Origin: Candidatus Binatia bacterium
GTDB taxonomy: Bacteria; Desulfobacterota; Binatia; UBA12015
NCBI GenBank assembly: GCA_029243485.1
Contig: JAQWRY010000001.1
Coordinates: 299,186-363,185, forward strand
Length of the DNA stretch: 64,000 bases
Reading direction: 5' to 3'
Below the pieces are notes generated by a model that worked only from the letters and a program-made list of their open reading frames with translations, was not told the origin of the DNA and did not search any database. Made by a program: the position numbers and the translations under genes. This document shows, piece by piece, positions 37,461 through 46,070 of this stretch. Numbering within the stretch: the stretch's first letter is position 1; each line of letters opens with the position of its first letter.

Positions 37461-38909
37461 ATGGCCCCCGGTCGACGAACGCTGGCGCTGCTCGGTCTGT
37501 GCGCGATCGTGCTGGCAGCCTGCACCGACCCACCGCCCAACGCTGCCAATGATGTCCACGCCGGTGCGACGAAGAAAGCTGCGTTCTCGCCGGCTCAACC
37601 GAACGTCCTGCTCATCATCGTTGATACCCTGCGCGCCGACCGGCTACCCACGTACGGATTCCCCGCCGGGCGAACCCCCTCCCTCGACGAGCTGACCCAC
37701 GACGCAGTCGTGTTCGAGCGAGCGATCGCCGCATCTGCTTCGACCGTGCCGTCGCATGCATCGATGTTCACGTCACGGTTCGTCCGCCAGCACGCGGTCG
37801 GGTACCGCAACGGAGATACGGCTCTGCGAAACGAACCAACCCTGGCCGAGGCGTTTCGCGATGCGGGGTACGCAACGGCCGCATTCATCAGCAACGTCAT
37901 GCTGCGCAGCACAACCGGGCTAAACCGTGGCTTCGACTTCTACGACGAGAACCTCCCCACTGAGGAACCCAACCGCCCGCTCTTCTTCGAGCGCGACGCC
38001 GCACTCACTACGAAGCGGGCCATCCGGTGGTTGGAACGGGAGCGGGACAAGCCCGTGTTCCTCGTCGTGCACTATCAAGATCCGCACGGCCCCTACACGC
38101 CACCGGAACAGGTCCTCGCTGACTTTCCGGCCGCACCGGTCGCGGATGAACCCACGCTCCCAGTGAATTCTACCCAGAGTGGGTTCCGCGGCCTGCCGTC
38201 GTATCAGGCGATTCCCGGCCTCGACCAACCGAGCCAGTACGAGCGCCGCTATGCCGCCGAGATCCTCTACACGGATCGCTGGATGGCGAAGCTGCTCCGC
38301 GCATTCGACAGCCAAGACCCGAACGCGGAGCACGTCGTCCTGTTCACCGCGGACCACGGCGAGAGCCTCGGGGAAGAGGAGCATTGGTTCGAGCACGGAC
38401 ACACGAGCATGCCCGACATCGCGCACATCCCCTTCGTTCTCCGGGCGCCGGGCATCCCACCCGCTCGCCGACCGGAGCCGGTGAGTCAGGTCGACATCCT
38501 GCCCACCCTGCTCGAACTCGCCCAGATCGACGTCCCGACGGGTACTGCCGGGATTGCGCTGGGGCCCTACCTCCGCAGTGGCGAGCCCCTTCCGGCGCGC
38601 GAGCTGTACTGCGACATCGGCCTCGAGACCGCCATATACGAGGAAGGCGGCTTCACGCGGCTTCGCTTCCCGTCTTACGACTCCGGACACAGAGGTGACA
38701 TCAGCGAGATCCGGGTCGAACGATACGACTGGCCTCGAGACCAGGGCTGGCGGCCCGCCACGGCGCCGACCGAGGTCAGCGACGAAACTCGCCGTTATCT
38801 GTCCCGCGTCACCCCGCTGCATCTGACGACGACCCCGCCCGACCGCGCGCGCGCGGCGCGGCTCCGCGCCCTGGGCTACCTGGAGCCGGAGCTCCCGGCC
38901 AAGGAGTGA
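37461..38909 (+). CDS. Sulfatase-like (alkaline-phosphatase superfamily) lipoprotein
   Basis: 482 residues from the ATG at 37461; an upstream TTG at 37419 is possible. Lipobox VLAAC near residue 21. Sulfatase fold: NVLLIIVDTLRADRLPTYG (first metal Asp), ASASTVPSHASMFTSR where the modified Cys/Ser should sit, and LFTADHGESLGEEEHWFEHGH (second metal set). The active-site box reads S-T-V-P-S-H rather than C-x-P-S-R, so formylglycine maturation is doubtful; it may be a phosphodiesterase or phosphotransferase-like member. Periplasm- or outer-membrane-anchored. Four bases separate it from the next gene. Confidence 0.85.
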   Translation: MAPGRRTLALLGLCAIVLAACTDPPPNAANDVHAGATKKAAFSPAQPNVLLIIVDTLRADRLPTYGFPAGRTPSLDELTHDAVVFERAIAASASTVPSHASMFTSRFVRQHAVGYRNGDTALRNEPTLAEAFRDAGYATAAFISNVMLRSTTGLNRGFDFYDENLPTEEPNRPLFFERDAALTTKRAIRWLERERDKPVFLVVHYQDPHGPYTPPEQVLADFPAAPVADEPTLPVNSTQSGFRGLPSYQAIPGLDQPSQYERRYAAEILYTDRWMAKLLRAFDSQDPNAEHVVLFTADHGESLGEEEHWFEHGHTSMPDIAHIPFVLRAPGIPPARRPEPVSQVDILPTLLELAQIDVPTGTAGIALGPYLRSGEPLPARELYCDIGLETAIYEEGGFTRLRFPSYDSGHRGDISEIRVERYDWPRDQGWRPATAPTEVSDETRRYLSRVTPLHLTTTPPDRARAARLRALGYLEPELPAKE

Positions 38910-38912
38910 CGA

Positions 38913-40019
38913 ATGAACCTACGAGCGATCCTTATGGCGACCACGATCCTGGCCGCGGCCTGTGGCGACGGCTCGGTCGAGCCGAGCACGACCCCGGCGA
39001 ACGTCGACTCGACGGGCATCTGGCGCATTGGCTCCCCGGCCGACCACGGCTTCGATTCCGACCGATTGAACGCCGCCGCCGATGCCCTCGCGGCGCCACG
39101 TTCGAAGAGTCTCCTCGTCGTACATGAGGGCGAGGTCATCATGGAGAGATACTGGGAGGACCACGACCCCACGCTTCCTCTCCCCGTCTTCTCCGTCACG
39201 AAGTCCTTCGCCAGCACACTCGTCGGCGTCGCCGAGCAGCAAGGGCTCCTCGATCGCGAGGACCACGCGTCGGACTTCATCCCACAGTAGATCGGTGGGG
39301 ACAGTGAAGCGCTCACCATTCGCCACTTGATGACGGGGGACTCTGGACGTACGTGGGACTTCGCGGGCGACTACCCGGGCACCCTCGGCGGAGGCGTCAC
39401 CCCAACCGATCTCACCGACTATGCAATGAACCGCGGCCAGCAGTTCGAAGCCGGCACCACCTGGCAATACAACCAGATGGCGATCCAATGTCTCGATCGC
39501 GTCCTGAGTACCGCGACCGGAAAGCGTACGATCACGTTCGCGCAGGAATCTCTATTCGACCGGCTCGGCATGAGCGGCACGTTCGCCTCCGTCGACGACG
39601 TCGGTCAGATGACCCTCGCCTACGGGATCGAGTCGACCGCCCGCGACCTGGCGCGACTCGGCTACCTCTACCTTCAGGGGGGACGCTGGAACGGCGAGAC
39701 CATTCTTTCGGAAAACTTCGTCCGCGACGCGACGCACACTACGAATTCGATCAGCAACAACTACGGATATCTCTTCTGGCTGAACGCCGACCGGGAATGG
39801 TTCGAGCCGGTCACGCTCGCACACCACGCGGAAGGAAAGGTGTATCCCTCGGCGCCCTCCGACGTCTTCGTCGCGTCCGGCTTCCTCGGCCAGCTCATCC
39901 TCGTCTCGCCGTCCGAGGACCTCATCCTCGTGCCCCAGGGGGCCGGGACGACCCCCGGATTCGCGGACCATTACGACGAGATCTACCGCCGAATCGCGGA
40001 CGCCCGAATTTCGCCCTGA
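38913..40019 (+). pseudogene. Serine beta-lactamase-like (class C/CubicO) lipoprotein interrupted by TAG
   Basis: The ATG at 38913 starts a lipoprotein signal (LAAAC). The frame reads the serine hydrolase family up to ASDFIPQ, meets TAG at 39288-39290, and then continues without another stop in exactly the same frame to 40019 (IGGDSEALTIRHLMTGDSG and on). Active-site elements lie on both sides: S-V-T-K (FSVTKSF) before and YNQ (WQYNQMAIQ) after the stop. Relatives normally have Trp at the interrupted position (IPEW), so TGG to TAG is the likely change. A second start at 39327 would lack the catalytic Ser. About 368 residues if read through. Confidence 0.85.
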
Positions 40020-40027
40020 TTCTCTAA

Positions 40028-40068
40028 ATATTACAATCTATTGTTCAATTGGGCTCTTTATGTAATAT
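40028..40068 (+). promoter_or_regulatory. Promoter/operator region of the PaaX-like regulator gene
   Basis: A short AT-rich stretch in otherwise GC-rich DNA. Perfect 8-bp inverted repeat ATATTACA (40028-40035) and TGTAATAT (40061-40068). The right arm also overlaps a -10-like TAATAT at 40063-40068, with TTGTTC at 40041-40046 as a possible -35 (16-base spacer). A regulator bound to the repeat would block this promoter, consistent with autorepression by the adjacent PaaX-family protein. Confidence 0.5.
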
Positions 40069-40077
40069 ATAGACATC

Positions 40078-40971
40078 ATGAAGCCCTCCCCGAAAAGCTT
40101 CATCCTCGACCTCCTGTCGACGCTCAAACACGGCACGATGCCGGTGAGCGCCCTGGTCGAAGCCGGCGAGCTCTTCGGGATCGGCGCCAACAACATGCGT
40201 GTGGCTCTCGCCCGGCTCCTGGCCGCGGGCCAGGTGGGCCGCGACGAGCGAGGCCGGTACCGCCTCGGTGACGGCACCCGGCCGGTCGCCAAGCGCCTTG
40301 CCGGCTGGCGCGATCCCGGACACCGCACGCGGCAGTGGGACGGCAGCTGGATCGGCGTGCACTGCGCCACGGCCGACCCGAAGATCGGCCGCTCCGAGAA
40401 ACGTGGCCGCAAGCGAGCACTGCACCTCCTCGGCTTCGAGCTGCTGCTTCCGAACCTCGCCGTTCGGCCGAGCAACCTACGCGCGACCACGGCGGAACTC
40501 CGCGCCGAACTGCGGTCCATCGGGCTGCCCCTGGTCGATCTCGTATGCGAGCTGCGCGACCTCGACGCCGAACAAGACGCCGCCGCGCGCAGCCTCTGGA
40601 ACACCGAGAGCCTCCGGGCGCTGTACGGAGATCTCGATGACGAACTCCGCGAGAGTACGACGCACATCGCAGCCGCGCCCCCGCGCGAAGCGATGGTCGA
40701 ATCGTTCCTCGTAGGCGGACGCGCCCTGCGCGAGCTGATCCTCGACCCTCTCCTTCCCGACGAGATCTGCCCTCCCACGGAGCGGCGCGCCTTGCTCGCT
40801 TCCATGAAAGACTACGACCGACTCGGCCGCGCGGCATGGGCCGAGTTCCTCAACGGTTACGACGTACCGCATCTGCGCGGGCCCATCGACTCTCGCATGG
40901 CGGTGACCACAGGACCCCGAACGGGATTCAACGGCACCGACCCCGCAGGAAAGGAGGGCATACGACCATGA
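40078..40971 (+). CDS. PaaX-family transcriptional regulator
   Basis: 297 residues. The N-terminal PaaX-type winged helix is visible in LVEAGELFGIGANNMRVALA then RLLAAGQV and RYRLGDGTRPVAKRL; residues 80-180 form the PaaX central domain, starting RQWDGSWIGVHCA, and 200-275 its C-terminal domain. PaaX represses phenylacetate catabolism and binds phenylacetyl-CoA; here no paa gene is present. The stop overlaps the desaturase start (ATGA), so the regulator likely controls its own operon, with an acyl-CoA as a plausible effector. Confidence 0.88.
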   Translation: MKPSPKSFILDLLSTLKHGTMPVSALVEAGELFGIGANNMRVALARLLAAGQVGRDERGRYRLGDGTRPVAKRLAGWRDPGHRTRQWDGSWIGVHCATADPKIGRSEKRGRKRALHLLGFELLLPNLAVRPSNLRATTAELRAELRSIGLPLVDLVCELRDLDAEQDAAARSLWNTESLRALYGDLDDELRESTTHIAAAPPREAMVESFLVGGRALRELILDPLLPDEICPPTERRALLASMKDYDRLGRAAWAEFLNGYDVPHLRGPIDSRMAVTTGPRTGFNGTDPAGKEGIRP

Positions 40972-42014
40972 CGACCAGTGCAACGACCGTAGACGAAGCG
41001 CTACCCCACAACTGGAGGAAAGCCCTCTCCAACGACGAGGTTCACTCCCTGCTGGCGATGCGCGACGCGCGCTCCTGGCTCACGTTGACGATTAACTGGG
41101 GCATCGTAGGCACGGCGTTCGCGATGGTAGCCGTGTGGCCCAACGTCCTGACCGCCCTTCTCGCCACGTTCCTGATCGGGGCGCGGATGCTGGGCTTTGC
41201 CGTGCTCATGCACGACGCCTCGCACCGCGCGCTCTTCCACAACCGGAAGGTCAACGACTGGGTCGGCAACTGGCTCTGCGCCTACCCGGTCTGGAGCGAC
41301 CTGCGCCCTTACCGACCCTACCATCTGCAGCACCACGGGAAGACCGGCACCGCCGAAGACCCGGACCTCGGACTGATCACGCCGTTTCCGATCACTCCGC
41401 GGAGTCTGCGACGGAAGATGTGGCGTGATCTCAGCGGCCAGACGGGCCGGAAGTTCGCGAAGGCCGCATTCAAGCGCACGTTCGCGCGCTTCCGTGTCGA
41501 CGAGGATGCCCGCTGGGCAGCGATCGGCGTGACCGTTACGAACGTGATCCTCTTCGGTGCCCTGGCGGCCTTCGGGCACCCCGCGCTGTATCTACTCTGG
41601 GTCCTCGCCTGGATGACGACCTACACCTGGGTCACGCGGATCCGAGCGATCGCCGAGCACGCCCTCACGCCCGACCAGACCGATCCGCTGCGCAATACGC
41701 GCACGACCATCGCGTCGCCGCTCGAAAGACTCCTCATCGCTCCGAACCGGGTCAACTATCACCTCGAGCATCACCTGCTGATGACCGTGCCCCACTACAA
41801 CCTGCCTCGGATGCACGCGCTCCTCAGCGAACGCGGCATCCTCGAGGAAGCCTGCGTCGACCGCGGCTACCGAATCGTTCTGAGCCGCGCCGCCTCGAAG
41901 GAATCCGACGGCACAACGGTCGAGGATGACAAGACGGACTACGATCCGTCGCAGCGGAACGGCCTGATCGCGCCACCCGATTCATCCGACCAGCAGCGGG
42001 ACTCCGCTTCCTGA
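40968..42014 (+). CDS. Membrane fatty acid desaturase / hydroxylase
   Basis: 348 residues; the ATG at 40968 overlaps the regulator stop by four bases and has AAGGAGG upstream. Three histidine boxes of the di-iron membrane desaturase family: HDASH, HLQHHG and HLEHH, with further His at RAIAEHAL. Hydrophobic segments around residues 44-85 and 190-225 flank them. Expected reaction: O2-dependent desaturation or hydroxylation of an acyl chain or terpenoid (the HDASH...RALF and HLQHHG boxes also occur in carotenoid ketolase/hydroxylase-like enzymes). The C-terminal 40 residues are polar and variable. Confidence 0.9.
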   Translation: MTTSATTVDEALPHNWRKALSNDEVHSLLAMRDARSWLTLTINWGIVGTAFAMVAVWPNVLTALLATFLIGARMLGFAVLMHDASHRALFHNRKVNDWVGNWLCAYPVWSDLRPYRPYHLQHHGKTGTAEDPDLGLITPFPITPRSLRRKMWRDLSGQTGRKFAKAAFKRTFARFRVDEDARWAAIGVTVTNVILFGALAAFGHPALYLLWVLAWMTTYTWVTRIRAIAEHALTPDQTDPLRNTRTTIASPLERLLIAPNRVNYHLEHHLLMTVPHYNLPRMHALLSERGILEEACVDRGYRIVLSRAASKESDGTTVEDDKTDYDPSQRNGLIAPPDSSDQQRDSAS

Positions 42015-42042
42015 GGCCCGCGAAAACACGGCATCGTCGCGG

Positions 42043-43533
42043 TCACTGGGCGATCAACACCTGCAGGGTCCGGTCGAGGCCGTCGCCGTCCACGCGTCCG
42101 TAGCGAAGGACGATGTCGGCCTTGCCGTCTCCGTTCACGTCAGCCGGGCTCACGAGGTCCCGGCCGTTGCCCGGGAGACGGACCTCGGTCACGACCGGGT
42201 CGGCCGCAAAGAGCGCCTCCGATCCATCGCCCAGGAACACGCGGATCTTGTCGTCGCCCTCGCCGAGGATCAGATCCAGCCGGCTGTCGCCGTTTATGTC
42301 GGAGAGGAACCAGGGGGGCACGGTCGGCTTCCCACTCGCGAGATCGAACGCCACTTCGACCTCCTCGCGCCGGTCGGGTTCACTGGGATAGCGACCGTTC
42401 TCCCCAAGCGCGTAGTACGATACCTCGAGGTCCACCGTCCCGCTGACGAGCCACCCGAAAATCGTCCCGATGCCGAAGTCGACGGACCACGTGCCGAAGT
42501 CCGTACGGCCGTCGCCGTTCACATCGGCGAAGCTCGGGGTATCGATCACGACGTTCGTATCGATGCGGCCGTCCTCGGAGGACTCGTAATCGAACCCGAC
42601 GCCCTTCTTGGCCGAGTGAAGCTGAAGGACGTGGGTCTTATCGAAGAGCCCTTCGCTCTCCACCGTGTGCGTGAAGAGATCGGCCTTCCCGTTCCCGTCG
42701 AAGTCGCCGACGCGCACGACGCGCTTCCAGGTCTGATCCGTGTGGTCGACGTCCACGCCGCCGACGTCGTCTCCGAGGAAGCGTTCGGTGATGCCGAGGC
42801 CCAGCGGAACGACTCTCCCCGCAGCGAAGCGGCCCGGGCCCTCGCCCGCGAAGAAGATCATCGAGCCACCGCGCACCGCGACCGCGTCTCGCGTACCGTC
42901 ACCGTCACCGTCGAGGAAGTACAGCCGCACCGGGCGGTACGTGATGCGGCGGTTGTACTCCTGGTGATGTGAGATGGCGGGGACCTGGAGGACCGGGCCG
43001 CTGCGGAACCCGCCCGTGTCCTCTTGGAAGAAGACGCGGTAGCCGTTGAAATCCGGGAGGACGATATCAGATCGGCCGTCCCCGTCGGCATCGTCGAGGA
43101 ACGAGATCGGGATCAGCTGGGCGAGCGGTCGGAGCTGGAAGATCGAGGTCGCTTCCGCAACGGAAGAGAACGAGTCGTCTGCCGGATTCCAACGCTGGAC
43201 GCCCGAGGGAGTCAGCGCGTAGAGCGCTTCTTCGTCTCCATCGAGAGCGAGCACGTCGCCCGCCAATTGCACCGTGCGAGCCGGCTTCGCAGACAACCGT
43301 CCGTCCTCGCCTACCGGGAAGACCGAGAAGCTCGCCGACTTGTCCGCGCCGACACCGGCGACCACGAGGCTACGCCCGCCCCCTCCCGGCGTCTTCACGG
43401 CAAAGACCGCCTTCCGCACCGGGTGCGGCACCGAGAGCTCGAAGCGCTCGAATCCACCGGGCTCCGCGGCGACGGTCGCAACGAGACCGAAGAGCGCACC
43501 AAGGACCGGGACCAAGAATCGAATCGGGTACAC
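42043..43533 (-). CDS. Secreted FG-GAP/VCBS repeat beta-propeller protein
   Basis: 496 residues; GTG start at 43533 overlapping the stop of the upstream acyl-CoA synthetase gene by one base. Signal peptide with core FLVPVLGALFGLVATV, cleavage after VAA. Calcium-binding FG-GAP loops recur: DADGDGRSDIVLPD, DGDGDGTRDAVA, DFDGNGKADLF, DVNGDGRTDFG, DINGDSRLDLILGE and DVNGDGKADIVLR. A seven-bladed propeller is likely. Such proteins are surface-exposed binding or scaffold proteins; no catalytic residues are assigned. Confidence 0.87.
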   Translation of the reverse strand: MYPIRFLVPVLGALFGLVATVAAEPGGFERFELSVPHPVRKAVFAVKTPGGGGRSLVVAGVGADKSASFSVFPVGEDGRLSAKPARTVQLAGDVLALDGDEEALYALTPSGVQRWNPADDSFSSVAEATSIFQLRPLAQLIPISFLDDADGDGRSDIVLPDFNGYRVFFQEDTGGFRSGPVLQVPAISHHQEYNRRITYRPVRLYFLDGDGDGTRDAVAVRGGSMIFFAGEGPGRFAAGRVVPLGLGITERFLGDDVGGVDVDHTDQTWKRVVRVGDFDGNGKADLFTHTVESEGLFDKTHVLQLHSAKKGVGFDYESSEDGRIDTNVVIDTPSFADVNGDGRTDFGTWSVDFGIGTIFGWLVSGTVDLEVSYYALGENGRYPSEPDRREEVEVAFDLASGKPTVPPWFLSDINGDSRLDLILGEGDDKIRVFLGDGSEALFAADPVVTEVRLPGNGRDLVSPADVNGDGKADIVLRYGRVDGDGLDRTLQVLIAQ

Positions 43534-45101
43534 TAGACGATCCGGCTCTGGTGACCCTTCCAGTACTCATCCTTCAAGAGGCGCTTGTAGAGCTTGCCGG
43601 TCGGGTGGCGCGGGAGCTCCTCTCGGAAATCGACGCTTCGCGGACACTTTACGTCGGCGAGATTCTCGCGACAGTACGCGATGAGCTCGCTCTCGAACTC
43701 CGGGCCGGCGTCGGACATCTCGGCCGGCTGCACGACCGCCTTCACTTCCTCGCCGAAGTCCTCGTTCGGAACGCCGAACACGGCGACGTCCTGGACCTTC
43801 GGGTGCATCGTGAGGACATTCTCGGTTTCCTGCGGGTAGATGTTCACCCCACCGCTGATGATCATGTTCGCCTTGCGATCGGTGAGGTAGAGGAAATTGT
43901 CCTCGTCGAGACGACCGATGTCGCCCAGAGTGCTCCACCCGTTGTCCATGTAGCTCTTGGACGTCTTCTCGGGGTCGTTGTGATACTCGAAGCGGCCACC
44001 GACGGTGCTCTCTCCGAAATACACAGCGCCCTCCTGCCCCACCGGAACCTCGACGCCGTCCTCACCGATGATGTGAACCTCGGAGCCGAGAGGCTGGCCC
44101 ACCGTGCCCTTGTGCGCGAGCCACGCTTCGGAGTTGCAGTACACGAAGCCGTTGCCCTCGGTCCCTGCGTAGTACTCGTGCAGGACCGGACCCCACCATT
44201 TGATCATCTGCTCCTTCACCGGGACCGGGCACGGTGCGGCCGCGTGCACGGCGCAGCTCAGGCTGGAAAGGTCGTACTTCCCACGCGTCGCCTCGGGAAG
44301 CTTCAACATCCGAACGAACATCGTCGGGACCCACTGGCTGTGCGTCACACGGTGCCGCGCAATGACGTCCAACGCCCCCTCAGCGTCGAAGCGTTCCATC
44401 ACCAGTACGGTCGCACCGATCCGGTGGAAGCCCGCGCAGTAACGAAGCGGCGCAGCATGATAGAGCGGCGCCGGAGAGAGATAGACCGAGGCCTCGGTCG
44501 CTCCGAAAAGGAGCGTGATCAGACTCGAGAGGCCGTCGGGCGTTCCGAGCGGCATGTCCGGCAGCGCCGCCTTCACGCCCTTGGGCCGACCGGTCGTGCC
44601 CGACGAATAGAGCATCGGGCCTCCTTCGACGCGATCCGGCAACGGCTCCGGCGACTGTGCCGCGATCGCCTCCTCGAAGGAATCGAAACCCGCGACGGCG
44701 CCCCCCACCGACAGTCGAAGGTCCAGGCGGTCCAACCGATCGCCCAGCTCCGCGACCTGGTCCGCCTTGTACGGGCTGGTGATGAAGACTCGGCTACCGC
44801 TGTCCTCGAGGATGTACGCCAACTCATCGGCGGTCAGCCGTGAGCTGACAGCCGTGTAGTACAACCCTGCATAGTGACACCCCCACATGATGGGCAGGTA
44901 TTCGGCGCGGTTCTCCATGCAGAACGCGACGTGGTCACCGGGTTTCAGGCCGATCGAGTGAAACACCCGGGCGAGTCGGTTCGCGGTATCGTCCAACTCC
45001 CGGTACGTGACGATCCGGCCGTCGGCCGCCATGATCACCGCCGGGCGGTCCGGCTCCTTCTCGGCCCAGGTGCCCGGATACTGCTTGATGTCGTCGGCCA
45101 T
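43533..45101 (-). CDS. Acyl-CoA synthetase (AMP-binding)
   Basis: 522 residues from the ATG at 45101. ANL motifs: MLYSSGTTGRPKGVKAA (P-loop), EYYAGTEGNG, WSTLGDIGRLDEDNFLYLTDR, ANMIISGGVNIYPQETEN and HPTGKLYKRLLKDEYWKG with the A10 Lys. It is a paralogue of 31479-33053 with the same C-terminal GKLYKR ending. Likely activates an organic acid to its CoA thioester. It is co-directional and coupled with the downstream FG-GAP gene, an unusual pairing. Confidence 0.9.
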   Translation of the reverse strand: MADDIKQYPGTWAEKEPDRPAVIMAADGRIVTYRELDDTANRLARVFHSIGLKPGDHVAFCMENRAEYLPIMWGCHYAGLYYTAVSSRLTADELAYILEDSGSRVFITSPYKADQVAELGDRLDRLDLRLSVGGAVAGFDSFEEAIAAQSPEPLPDRVEGGPMLYSSGTTGRPKGVKAALPDMPLGTPDGLSSLITLLFGATEASVYLSPAPLYHAAPLRYCAGFHRIGATVLVMERFDAEGALDVIARHRVTHSQWVPTMFVRMLKLPEATRGKYDLSSLSCAVHAAAPCPVPVKEQMIKWWGPVLHEYYAGTEGNGFVYCNSEAWLAHKGTVGQPLGSEVHIIGEDGVEVPVGQEGAVYFGESTVGGRFEYHNDPEKTSKSYMDNGWSTLGDIGRLDEDNFLYLTDRKANMIISGGVNIYPQETENVLTMHPKVQDVAVFGVPNEDFGEEVKAVVQPAEMSDAGPEFESELIAYCRENLADVKCPRSVDFREELPRHPTGKLYKRLLKDEYWKGHQSRIV

Positions 45102-45248
45102 CGTCTGTGATCTCCCCTTCGGTCGGGCTCCACCTCGCAGCCCCGACCCTCCAGTTAGGCCACAGGCGCCGTGGGATCAATCGCCGCCGGGCGCGGATGA
45201 TCTCGGGGCTCGTAACTCCTTCGGACACACCACGTACTGTCAGATACC

Positions 45249-46028
45249 ATGATGAACACGATGCAAGACCGAGGACGCAAACAACCCATCATTCGCTCCC
45301 TCACGCACCCACGCTCGGCTAGATTCGGCCGGACTGTAGCGCTGGCGGTCGGCGCCGCCGCCCTGCTCGGCACGCTCCCCGGGACGCCGGTCGCGGCATC
45401 GACCACCCCGGACGCAAAGAGCGCGGCGCCTGCATCCGACGAGACCGCATCCGCGATCTTCGCCGGCGGCTGCTTCTGGTGCATGGAGAAGCCCTTCGAT
45501 GAACTGCCCGGCGTGATCTCCACGACTTCCGGCTACACCGGAGGAAAGCTCGCCGACCCGACCTACGAGCAGGTGTCGAGCGGAAACACCGGGCACATCG
45601 AAGCGGTACGCGTCGACTACGACCCGAGTGTCGTCTCGTACGCCGCTCTCGTCGACGTGTTCTGGCGCAACATCGACCCTCTCGATGCTCGCGGCCAGTT
45701 CTGTGACAAGGGCTACCAATACAGCAGCGCGATCTTCTACGGCTCGGACGCCGAGAGGCAAATCGCCGAGGAGTCGAAACGCGCGCTCGAAAAATCTAGT
45801 CGGTTGCCCGGGAAGATCGAGACCCGGATCGTGCCGGCGACCGAGTTCTACGATGCTGAGGACTACCACCAAGACTACTACGAGAAGAATCCCATCCGAT
45901 ACCGGTACTACCGCTACCGCTGTGGCCGAGATCAGCGCCTCGAGCAACTCTGGGGCGACGAAGCCGGTGGGAAAAAGGTGAAAACGAGCCGGGCCACCCC
46001 TGCGCCTGCCCTCTACGGGGTCAGTTGA
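45249..46028 (+). CDS. msrA: Exported peptide-methionine (S)-S-oxide reductase
   Basis: 259 residues. A basic N-terminus and hydrophobic TVALAVGAAALLGTLPG segment with VAAS-like cleavage indicate export to the periplasm. Catalytic Cys in GGCFWCMEKPFD; further family blocks GYTGG, YEQVSSGNTGHIEAVRVDYDP and EDYHQDYYEKNP. It reduces methionine-S-sulfoxide, protecting surface or periplasmic proteins. The resolving Cys is probably in YRYRCGRDQRL. Divergent from the acyl-CoA synthetase gene, with a 147-base promoter interval. Confidence 0.93.
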   Translation: MMNTMQDRGRKQPIIRSLTHPRSARFGRTVALAVGAAALLGTLPGTPVAASTTPDAKSAAPASDETASAIFAGGCFWCMEKPFDELPGVISTTSGYTGGKLADPTYEQVSSGNTGHIEAVRVDYDPSVVSYAALVDVFWRNIDPLDARGQFCDKGYQYSSAIFYGSDAERQIAEESKRALEKSSRLPGKIETRIVPATEFYDAEDYHQDYYEKNPIRYRYYRYRCGRDQRLEQLWGDEAGGKKVKTSRATPAPALYGVS

Positions 46029-46070
46029 TCCATTCGGTGCGTGGCACCTATAAGAGGGTCCGTGCTTCCG

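Noticed and set aside
38913..40019. TAG read as an amino acid (genetic recoding)
   Set aside because: Many intact genes end at TAG (for example at 862, 5602, 9748 and 23476), so a general reassignment is not supported.
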